A DNA stretch of 40,911 nt. It comes from Rubritepida flocculans DSM 14296 (GTDB lineage: Bacteria > Pseudomonadota > Alphaproteobacteria > Acetobacterales > Acetobacteraceae). Where the stretch lies: NCBI RefSeq assembly GCF_000425365.1, contig NZ_AUDH01000027.1:1-40911 (forward strand). The letters run 5' to 3'. The notes beneath the pieces were generated by a model. It saw only the letters and a list, made by a program, of their open reading frames with translations, searched no databases and was not told the origin of the DNA. This document shows positions 35,021-40,911 of the stretch, in pieces. Numbering within the stretch: the first letter of the stretch is position 1; every line of letters begins with the position of its first letter. The translations under genes were made by a program, and so were the position numbers.

Positions 35021-37414
35021 TCAGATCCTGCCCAGCGCCTTGAGGATGCGCGCCGGCGTGAAGGGCTGCTCCGTCACGCGCGCGCCCAAGGGGCGCAGCG
35101 CGTCGTTGATGGCGTTCATCAGTGCGGCCGGGGCGCCGGCGGTGCCGGCCTCGCCCGCGCCCTTGGCGCCGAGCAGGCTCTCGCGCGTCGGCGTCTCGAC
35201 ATGGCCCACATGGATGTCCGGCATCTCGGCCGACATGGGCACGAGGTAGTCCGCCAGCGTGGTGGTGAGCAGGTTGCCCTCGGCGTCATAGACGCAATGC
35301 TCGTAGAGCGCCCCGCCCAGGCCCTGCACGATGCCGCCGCGCACCTGCTCGTCCACCAGCAGCGGGTTGATCACGCGGCCGCAATCCTCGACGCACCAGT
35401 GTTCCAGCACCTTCACCATGCCCGTCTCCACATCCACCTCGGCCCAGCAGGCCTGGATGCCGTTGGTGAAGGCGAAGGGGTATTCCTTGGTGATGAAGTG
35501 GCGCGTCTGCACCAGCTCGCGCGGGAGATCCCTGGGCAGCGTGTCGCCGCGGAAATAGACGATGCGGCCGAGCTCCGCGAGGGAGAGGCGCGGCGTGCCG
35601 CTCGCGCGGTCCACCACCTCGCCCATCACCACGTCCAGCGTCTCGGGCTTCGCCTGGAGCATCGCACCCGCCACCTCCAGGATTTGCGCGCGCAGGGCGA
35701 GGGCGGATTGCAGCGCCGCCTCGCCGCCGATGCCCGCCCCGCGGCAGGCCCAGGTGCCGCCGCCATAGGGGGTGTTCTGCGTGTCGCCGGTGATGACCTT
35801 CACGCGCTCCACCGGCACGCCCACGCCATGGGCGGCGATCTGCGCGAGGATGGCCTCCGTGCCCTGGCCCTGCTCCGTCACGCCCGAGGCGATGGTGATG
35901 CTGCCGTCGGGGTCCATGCGCACCGTCGCGCCATCCTGCGCGGAGATGCGCGCCCCGCCGATGCCGTACATGAAGGGCGAGGGGTTGGTGAGCTCGATGA
36001 AGCTCGCGAAGCCGAGGCCGCGATACACGCCCCTGGCGCGCTGCGCGGCCTGGTCGGCGCGGATCTTCTCCACCGGCACCATCTCGAGCAGCTTGTCGAG
36101 CGAGGCGTGGTGCGACAGCCCCTCGAAGCGCATGCCCGAGGGCGAGGTGCGCGGATAGGCGTCGTCCCTGATGAGGTTGATCCGCCGGAAGGCGATGGGG
36201 TCCATGCCCAGCGCCTCGGCCGCCATGTCCACCAGCCCCTCGGTGACGGCGGTGGCGATGGGGTGGCCCACGGCGCGATACTGGCAGGTGGGCGCCTTGT
36301 TCTGCAGAACGACGGTGGTGGTGCAGCGGTAGTTCACGAAGTCGTAGGGCCCGCCGCAGAGGTTCACCACCTGGTTGCCCTCGATGGCCGAGGTGCGCGG
36401 ATAGACCGAATAAGGCCCGATGCCCGTCAGGTCGTCCACGTCGAAGCCGAGAATCTTCCCCTGCGCGTCCACCGCGATGCGCGCCTTGATGCGGTGGTCG
36501 CGGGCGTGGATGTCGCTGGTGAAGGACTCGAAGCGGTCGGCCACGAACTTCACCGGCCGGCCCATGATCCGCGCCATGGCGGCCACCGCCACCTCGTCCG
36601 GATAGACATGGACCTTGATGCCGAAGCTGCCGCCCACATCCTTGCAGATCACGCGCACATCGCTCTCGCGCAGGCGCAGATGCTTGGCGAAAACGCCCTG
36701 CATCATGTGCGGCGCCTGGGTGGACTGATGGACGGTGAGGGTGCCGTCGGCGCGGTTGTAGTCGGCGATGATGGAGCGCGGCTCCAGCGTCACGCCGGTG
36801 TGGCGGGCGGTGACGAAGGTCGCTTCCACCACCTTGTGCGCGGCGGCGAAGGCGGCCTCCACGTCGCCGGCCGTCGCGGTGCGGGTGAAGACGAGGTTGT
36901 CGCCGAGCTCGGGATGGATCACCACCGCGCCGGGGGCGAGGGCGGTTTCCATGTCCGTCTGCGCGGGCAGGGGTTCCCACTCCACGCGCAGCGCGGCCAC
37001 GCCGTCCTCGGCCGCCGCGCGGCTTTCCGCGACGACGGCCACCACCGGCTCGCCCTGCCAGGTCGCGCGCTCCAGAGGCAGCGGGTGCTGGGGGGCGGAT
37101 TTCATGCCCTTCAGGTGGTCGAGCACCGCCACCCAGGGGTCGCAGACCTCGGCGATGTCCCGCCCGGTGAAGACGCGCACCACGCCAGGGGTGGCGAGCG
37201 CCGCCGCCGTCTCGATCGAGAGGATGCGCGCATGGGCGTGCGGGCTGCGCAGGAAGGCCGCGTGCAGCATGCGCGGCAGAACCACGTCGTCCGTATAGGT
37301 CGCGCGGCCCTGGACGAGCTTCGGCACATTGGGCCGCGGCACGGAGCGGCCGATGTAGGAGTTCGGCAGATCCTCGCGCGAGAGGCCGATGGAGGCGGGG
37401 GTGATCTCGTTCAT
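35021..37414 (-). CDS. Molybdopterin-binding large subunit of a xanthine/CO dehydrogenase-family hydroxylase
   Basis: The catalytic molybdenum subunit, 797 residues, hydroxylates a carbon in an aromatic or aldehyde-like substrate with water as oxygen source. It starts IGRSVPRPNVPKLVQGRATY after a short leader and has HTGVTLEPRSIIADY, VCKDVGGSFGIKVHVYPDE-like IxKDVGGSFGIK, the GQGTEAILAQIAAHG region and the terminal GAKGAGEAG with Glu755, the catalytic base. The loop reads QYRAVGHP, not the AYRGAGR of form II CO dehydrogenases nor AYxCSFR of form I, so it is not a CO dehydrogenase by this criterion. It overlaps the 2Fe-2S gene (ATGA) and precedes dctP by 38 bp. Confidence 0.93.
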   Translation of the reverse strand: MNEITPASIGLSREDLPNSYIGRSVPRPNVPKLVQGRATYTDDVVLPRMLHAAFLRSPHAHARILSIETAAALATPGVVRVFTGRDIAEVCDPWVAVLDHLKGMKSAPQHPLPLERATWQGEPVVAVVAESRAAAEDGVAALRVEWEPLPAQTDMETALAPGAVVIHPELGDNLVFTRTATAGDVEAAFAAAHKVVEATFVTARHTGVTLEPRSIIADYNRADGTLTVHQSTQAPHMMQGVFAKHLRLRESDVRVICKDVGGSFGIKVHVYPDEVAVAAMARIMGRPVKFVADRFESFTSDIHARDHRIKARIAVDAQGKILGFDVDDLTGIGPYSVYPRTSAIEGNQVVNLCGGPYDFVNYRCTTTVVLQNKAPTCQYRAVGHPIATAVTEGLVDMAAEALGMDPIAFRRINLIRDDAYPRTSPSGMRFEGLSHHASLDKLLEMVPVEKIRADQAAQRARGVYRGLGFASFIELTNPSPFMYGIGGARISAQDGATVRMDPDGSITIASGVTEQGQGTEAILAQIAAHGVGVPVERVKVITGDTQNTPYGGGTWACRGAGIGGEAALQSALALRAQILEVAGAMLQAKPETLDVVMGEVVDRASGTPRLSLAELGRIVYFRGDTLPRDLPRELVQTRHFITKEYPFAFTNGIQACWAEVDVETGMVKVLEHWCVEDCGRVINPLLVDEQVRGGIVQGLGGALYEHCVYDAEGNLLTTTLADYLVPMSAEMPDIHVGHVETPTRESLLGAKGAGEAGTAGAPAALMNAINDALRPLGARVTEQPFTPARILKALGRI

Positions 37415-37890
37415 CGGCCGGCCTCCTGCCTGCGCTGCGCGAGCGTCGCCTCCACCGCGTCCACGATGGCCTGGTAGCCGGTGCAGCGGCAGTAGTTGCC
37501 CGAGAGATGCTCGCGGATTTCGGCGCGGCTCGCCTGCGGGTGATGGCGCAGGATGTCGGCGGCCGTCATCACCATGCCGGGCGTGCAGAAGCCGCATTGC
37601 GCGGCGTTGCGCGCGACGAACTCGGCCTGCAGGTCCGCGACCTCGCCGCTGTCGGAGAGGCCCTCGATGGTCGTCACCTCCGCCCCGTCCAGCGAGGCGG
37701 CGAGCACGAGGCAGCCGCGCACGATCTCGCCGTCCACGCGCACCGTGCAGGCGCCGCACACGCCGTGCTCGCAGCCCGCATGGCTGCCGGTGAGGCCGAG
37801 ATCGAGCCTGAGGAAGTCGATCAGGTGCCGGCGCGGCTCGACATGGCGCGTCACGCGCTCGCCGTTCACCGTCAGCGTGATGGGGATCAT
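37411..37890 (-). CDS. 2Fe-2S subunit of the molybdenum hydroxylase
   Basis: The small iron-sulfur subunit passes electrons from molybdenum to FAD. The 159-residue protein has both cluster-binding sets: C40, C45, C48 and C60 (GCEHGVCGACTV, RGCL), and C99, C102, C134 and C136 (QCGFCTPG, NYCRCTGY). It is full length with a beta-grasp N-terminus (ITLTVNGERVTR). It overlaps the FAD subunit gene upstream (ATGA) and the large subunit gene downstream by four bases, as in cox/xdh-type operons. Confidence 0.97.
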   Translation of the reverse strand: MIPITLTVNGERVTRHVEPRRHLIDFLRLDLGLTGSHAGCEHGVCGACTVRVDGEIVRGCLVLAASLDGAEVTTIEGLSDSGEVADLQAEFVARNAAQCGFCTPGMVMTAADILRHHPQASRAEIREHLSGNYCRCTGYQAIVDAVEATLAQRRQEAGR

Positions 37891-38762
37891 GCCGCCATCT
37901 CCTTCGCGGGGAGGAACTGCGTCAGCGCGCGGCGCAGCAGAACGCGGGCCAGGTGGCGCTTCATCTCGGGCGGGCCATGCAGGTCGGCCGGCGGGTCGAG
38001 GTCATCGCCCAGCGCCTCGGCGGCCGCGGCGATGGCCTGGGCGTCCAGCACCCGGCCGGCCAGCGCCACATTGGCCCGGTTGGCGAGCACCGGGCGGTCG
38101 CCCACGCCGAAGAAGGCGAGGCGCGGCGCGGCAACGCGGCCCGTCGCATCGAGCTCCAGCGCCGCGGCGATGCCGGCCATCGCATAGTCGCCCGAACGCC
38201 GCGCCACCTCCAGGATGGCGGTGCGCTGCGCGGGGCTGGCGGGCGCGACCTCCACCGCGGCGATGATCTCGCCGGGTTCGAGCAGGGTGGAGAGAAGCCC
38301 GGTGAAGAAGCCCTCCGCCTTCACGCGCCGCTCGCCGCGCGCGGAGAGCAGGTGCAGCGTGGCGTCCAGCGCCACCGCGCAGGCGGGCAGCTCGGCGGCC
38401 GGGTCGGCGTAGGCGAGGCTGCCGCCGATGGTGCCGCGATTGCGGATGGCCGGGTGCGCGATGTGCGGCGCGGCGGCGGCGAAGAGCGGCGCGTGCCGCG
38501 CCACCAGCGGATCGCGCGCGAGCTCCGCATGGCGCGTCAGCGCGCCGATGCGCAGCGCCCCGCCCGCGAGCGAGACGCCGCGCAGCTCGGGGATGCGGGT
38601 GATGTCCACCAGCACCCCGGGTTCGGAGAGGCGGAAGGCGAGGGTGGCGAGCAGCGTCTGCCCGCCCGCGAGCACCTGCGCCGCCGCGCCATGGGTGCGC
38701 TGCGCTTCCCACAGATCATCGAGCGAGCGCGCGCGGATGTAGCCGATGGCGGGCCACTTCAT
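37887..38762 (-). CDS. FAD-binding subunit of the molybdenum hydroxylase
   Basis: The CoxM/XdhB-like FAD subunit, 291 residues, accepts electrons from the 2Fe-2S subunit. Motifs are RTHGAAAQVLAGGQTLLATL (the FAD-binding AGGQ run), ITRIPELRGVSLAGGALRIG, HPAIRNRGTIGGSLAYADPA (the second FAD motif) and GDYAMAGIAAALELD. ATG 38762 has GGAGAG upstream; a longer frame reaches 38942 but crosses the TetR operator and lacks similarity. It is the first gene of the operon, facing tetR across 88 bp. Confidence 0.95.
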   Translation of the reverse strand: MKWPAIGYIRARSLDDLWEAQRTHGAAAQVLAGGQTLLATLAFRLSEPGVLVDITRIPELRGVSLAGGALRIGALTRHAELARDPLVARHAPLFAAAAPHIAHPAIRNRGTIGGSLAYADPAAELPACAVALDATLHLLSARGERRVKAEGFFTGLLSTLLEPGEIIAAVEVAPASPAQRTAILEVARRSGDYAMAGIAAALELDATGRVAAPRLAFFGVGDRPVLANRANVALAGRVLDAQAIAAAAEALGDDLDPPADLHGPPEMKRHLARVLLRRALTQFLPAKEMAA

Positions 38763-38801
38763 GGACGTCTCTCTCCGCTTCCGGCGCCGTTGGGGGCGCT
38801 T

Positions 38802-38819
38802 GTTGATCGTTTGATCAAC
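38802..38819. promoter_or_regulatory. TetR-type operator palindrome
   Basis: GTTGATCGTTTGATCAAC has seven-base arms GTTGATC/GATCAAC around GTTT, and looser CTT/AAG bases outside. It lies between the divergent regulator gene and the hydroxylase operon. Size, symmetry and position suit a TetR-family dimer binding site controlling both promoters. The regulator's own specificity is unproven. Confidence 0.65.
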
Positions 38820-38850
38820 GAAGGGCAGAGTGCTGTCAAGTCGGGAGGCG

Positions 38851-39492
38851 ATGGTCTTGGACGGCGGCGCGGCGCCGCGCGGTCGCCGGCTGGATGCCGG
38901 GGCGCGGCGCGAGCAGATCCTGGAGGCGGCGGTGGCCTGCATCGCCGAGCGCGGCTTCGGCGCGACGACGCGCGAGCTCGCGCAGCGCGCGGGCGTGACC
39001 CAGGCGCTGCTCTACCAGTATTTCGAGAGCAAGCAGGCGCTGGCCGAGGCGGTCTATGAGCGCATCTATCTCGGCCGGCTCGATCCGCGCTGGATGCGCG
39101 AGATCCGCGACCGCGCCGTGCCGGTGGAGAAACGGCTGGAGGCCTTCTACCGCCGCTACACGGCCGCCATCTTCACCTACGAGTGGATGCGCATCTTCAT
39201 GTGGGCGGGCCTGGCGGGCGAGGGGCTGAACCGCCGCTACCTCGGCACGGTGGAGGCGCGGCTGCTGCGCCCGCTCGCCGAGGAGATCGCCGCCGATGGC
39301 CGCTTCGGCGCGCCGGAGCTGGAGGCGATGTGGGCCCTGCACGGCAGCCTCGTCTACATCGGCATCCGCCGCTTCATCTACGACCTGCCCACGCCGGAGG
39401 ATCCCGGCCCCGCGGTCGCCGCCGGGGTGCGCCGCTTCCTCGACGGGCTGCGCGCCGAGGCCCGGCGCGCGCGGCGGCGGGAGTTGCGATAG
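38851..39492 (+). CDS. TetR/AcrR family transcriptional regulator
   Basis: A 213-residue regulator with an N-terminal helix-turn-helix (RREQILEAAVACIAERGFGA, TTRELAQRAGVTQALLYQYF) and a ligand-binding C-terminal domain. It likely represses the divergent hydroxylase-TRAP operon through the nearby palindrome and is relieved by a pathway metabolite (inference). Start choice is uncertain: ATG 38851 lies two bases after GGGAGG, TTG 38857 has better spacing to the same site, and GTG 38830 is the longest. The ATG is given as a compromise. Confidence 0.88.
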   Translation: MVLDGGAAPRGRRLDAGARREQILEAAVACIAERGFGATTRELAQRAGVTQALLYQYFESKQALAEAVYERIYLGRLDPRWMREIRDRAVPVEKRLEAFYRRYTAAIFTYEWMRIFMWAGLAGEGLNRRYLGTVEARLLRPLAEEIAADGRFGAPELEAMWALHGSLVYIGIRRFIYDLPTPEDPGPAVAAGVRRFLDGLRAEARRARRRELR

Positions 39493-39542
39493 CGCCTGCC
39501 GCGGCGCAGCATGGCGCGCCCCTCCCCGCCACGGAGACTGCG

Positions 39543-40517
39543 ATGCCCCGCCTCGTCACCCTCGCCGCCGCGCAGCTCGGCCCCATCCAGAAATCCGAGG
39601 GGCGCGAGGTGGCGGTGGAGCGCATGCTGCGCCTGATGGAACGCGCGCACCGCCGCGGCGCCGAGGTGGTGGTGTTCCCCGAACTCGCGCTGACCACCTT
39701 CTTCCCGCGCTGGTACGAGGAGGACATCGCCGCGGCCGATCACTGGTTCGAGACGGCCATGCCCTCCAACGCCACCGCCCCGCTCTTCGAGGCGGCGCGG
39801 CGCTACGGCATCGGCTTCCATCTCGGCTATGCGGAGAAGACGCCCGAGGGGCGGCGCTTCAACACCGCGATCTACGTGCATCCCTCGGGCGAGATCGTCC
39901 TGAAGTACCGCAAGGTGCACCTGCCCGGGCACCGCGACTTCGACCCGGTGCGCCACGTGCAGCATCTGGAGAAGCGCTATTTCGAGGTGGGCGACCTCGG
40001 CTTTCCCGTGGTGCGCGCGCCGCTCGGGCGCGAGCGCGCGAACATCGGCCTGATGATCTGCAACGACCGCCGCTGGCCGGAGGCCTGGCGCGTGATGGGG
40101 CTGCAGCAGGTGGAGGTGGTGATGCTCGGCTACAACACGCCGAGCCTGAACATGGACAACAAGGGCTTCGAGGCGCACCACCTGCGTGTGGAGCACAGCC
40201 ACCTCTCCATCCGCGCCGGCTGCTACCAGAACGCCTGCTTCGGCGTCGCCACCGCGAAGGCCGGCACGGAGGACGGGCACGAGCTGTTCGGCCATTCCAT
40301 CATCGTCAATCCGCAGGGGGAGATCATGGCGCAGGCCACCTCCTGGGGCGACGAGCTCGTCACCGCCGACTGCGACCTCGACATGTGCCGGCTCGGGCGC
40401 ACCACCATCTTCAATTTCGCCGCGCACCGCCGGCCCGAGGCCTATGGCCGCATCACCGCCCAGGTGGGCAGCGAGCCGCCGCCCGAGTGGCATCCCTCTC
40501 ATACCAGCGGCCGCTGA
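39543..40517 (+). CDS. Nitrilase-superfamily N-carbamoyl-D-amino-acid-type hydrolase
   Basis: A 324-residue C-N hydrolase. The triad is visible as E47 (VVVFPELALTTFF), K124 (LKYRKVHLPGH) and C173 (LMICNDRRWPEAWR), and the pattern, including RWPEAWRVMGLQ and HHLRVEHSHLSIRAGCYQN, closely follows N-carbamoyl-D-amino acid amidohydrolases. It would release ammonia and CO2 from a carbamoyl compound in the cytosol. ATG 39543 is chosen by the family N-terminus; the frame is open upstream into tetR. The final codons, SHTSGR, lie in the left arm of a 15-bp inverted repeat, so the natural C-terminus may be altered. Confidence 0.93.
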   Translation: MPRLVTLAAAQLGPIQKSEGREVAVERMLRLMERAHRRGAEVVVFPELALTTFFPRWYEEDIAAADHWFETAMPSNATAPLFEAARRYGIGFHLGYAEKTPEGRRFNTAIYVHPSGEIVLKYRKVHLPGHRDFDPVRHVQHLEKRYFEVGDLGFPVVRAPLGRERANIGLMICNDRRWPEAWRVMGLQQVEVVMLGYNTPSLNMDNKGFEAHHLRVEHSHLSIRAGCYQNACFGVATAKAGTEDGHELFGHSIIVNPQGEIMAQATSWGDELVTADCDLDMCRLGRTTIFNFAAHRRPEAYGRITAQVGSEPPPEWHPSHTSGR

Positions 40518-40565
40518 TTTCGACTTCTGAAGCGGCGGTGCGGCCGCTGGTATGCCTTTGTTTTG
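40500..40565 (+). terminator. Long hairpin with T-rich tail after the amidohydrolase gene
   Basis: The 15-base arms 40500-40514 and 40540-40554 are perfectly complementary (CATACCAGCGGCCGC and its reverse complement) with a 25-base loop, followed by CCTTTGTTTT. This is a good intrinsic terminator, unusual in that its left arm is inside the coding sequence. It may also be the palindromic target at which the adjacent IS110 element inserted. Confidence 0.6.
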
Positions 40566-40596
40566 GCGCGCAGCCGCCCGCCGACCCGGCCTGCGC

Positions 40597-40740
40597 GATA
40601 CGAATGGCATGAAATGCCGCGCGTATCAGTTACCCACCGGCGGTCCCGACCCGCCGTGGATGAAACTGTGGCACTATGGTTTGGCTGGTGGCGAGGTCGG
40701 CATGGTCATGGTGCGCCAGAGCCCGCGTATCAGTTGGACC
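40597..40740 (+). ncRNA. Candidate IS110 bridge RNA
   Basis: In this family the non-coding end beside the transposase encodes a bridge RNA that pairs with target and donor DNA. Visible elements: GATACG/CGTATC (40597-40602 with 40622-40627) enclosing GGCAT-GAA-ATGCC (40606-40618) with a symmetric 3x3 internal loop; CGGCGG/CCGCCG (40638-40643 with 40651-40656); AAACTGT/ATGGTTT (40663-40669 with 40676-40682); and the direct repeat CGCGTATCAGTT at 40620-40631 and 40724-40735. Position and structure fit; the ends and guide loops are not proven. Confidence 0.35.
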
Positions 40741-40854
40741 CGGAAGGCCCCGAGCACCCTCGCTTGCGCCAAGGGCGGCGACGCCTGGGAGCGCGCTGTC
40801 TAGACTTCCCTTCTTGGGCCTTCTCCACCGGTCTTGGCAGAGGAGGAGAGAGCG

Positions 40855-40911
40855 ATGGAAGTGCTGCATCCCCGCTGTGCGGGGCTTGATGTTCACAAGG
40901 ACAGCGTGACG
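40855..40911 (+). CDS. IS110-family transposase, N-terminal fragment (truncated by window edge)
   Basis: ATG 40855, eight bases after AGGAGG (40841-40846), opens a frame that runs to the window end. The 19 visible residues include CAGLDVHKDSV, the RuvC-like start typical of IS110 (DEDD) transposases, with the first catalytic Asp in LDVHK. The remaining domains, including the catalytic Ser region, lie outside the window. Whether the gene is intact cannot be said. Confidence 0.82.
   Translation, partial: MEVLHPRCAGLDVHKDSVT

Larger units (their letters stand above)
40555..40911 (+). mobile_element. Left end of an IS110-family insertion sequence, truncated by the window
   Basis: About 300 bp of non-coding, hairpin-rich DNA precedes an IS110-type transposase start. 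IS110 elements lack terminal inverted repeats, so the exact left boundary cannot be set from one end; it lies somewhere between the end of the long hairpin (40554) and about 40590. The right end is outside the window. Confidence 0.6.

Noticed and set aside
35201-37477. 758-codon plus-strand frame opposite the molybdenum subunit gene
   Set aside because: Same GC-rich shadow effect; composition is His/Ala/Gly/Arg-biased and no domain is seen.

Overview
The window is about 41 kb of very GC-rich (roughly 70% by eye) alphaproteobacterial chromosome. Gene order, protein style and the ppk/ppx-hdaA-perM-pgsA-DUF2066/purM-purN synteny suggest Rhodospirillales, most likely Acetobacteraceae (Roseomonas-like); this is judged from the sequence, not from a search. 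No rRNA, tRNA or CRISPR array was recognised.

Region 1 (1-15437, all +) is the fused str/S10/spc/alpha ribosomal super-operon: tuf, rpsJ, rplC, rplD, rplW, rplB, rpsS, rplV, rpsC, rplP, rpmC, rpsQ, rplN, rplX, rplE, rpsN, rpsH, rplF, rplR, rpsE, rpmD, rplO, secY, adk, rpsM, rpsK, rpoA, rplQ. Most junctions are 0-20 bp or ATGA overlaps. The four wider gaps (rplE-rpsN, rplO-secY, adk-rpsM, rpoA-rplQ) hold inverted repeats, and the adk-rpsM gap looks like a structured leader. rpmJ and rpsD are absent from the usual E. coli positions. L5 and S5 carry charged or Ala/Lys/Pro-rich N-terminal extensions. A hairpin terminator follows rplQ.

Region 2 (15505-21372) is mixed: a secreted unknown protein coupled to a solitary Bug-type substrate-binding protein (-), a BaiN/TIGR03862-type flavoprotein (+), a short-chain dehydrogenase (-), then yicC-gmk-AEC transporter (+).

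Region 3 (21400-30194) is a tight minus-strand operon (DUF2066 protein, CDP-alcohol phosphatidyltransferase, AI-2E family permease, hdaA, ppk1, ppx) diverging from purM-purN and a 52-residue membrane protein. It links phospholipid synthesis, DnaA inactivation and polyphosphate turnover. A 32-bp tandem duplication at the hdaA start creates an 18-codon upstream ORF that repeats the sliding-clamp-binding motif. purM appears to start at a CTG codon behind a strong Shine-Dalgarno sequence.

Region 4 (30221-40517) is a catabolic module on the minus strand: FAD, 2Fe-2S and molybdopterin subunits of a xanthine-dehydrogenase/CO-dehydrogenase-like hydroxylase, a complete TRAP transporter (DctP, DctQ, DctM) and an AidB-like acyl-CoA dehydrogenase. 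It is faced by a divergent TetR regulator and a nitrilase-superfamily N-carbamoyl-amino-acid-type amidohydrolase. A TetR-style palindrome lies between the regulator and the hydroxylase operon. The substrate cannot be read from sequence; uptake, hydroxylation and C-N hydrolysis of a small, perhaps N-containing, organic acid is a reasonable inference.

Region 5 (about 40500-40911) is a long hairpin at the end of the amidohydrolase gene followed by the left end of an IS110-family element: about 300 bp of structured non-coding DNA, a candidate bridge-RNA locus, and the first 19 codons of the transposase, cut by the window edge.
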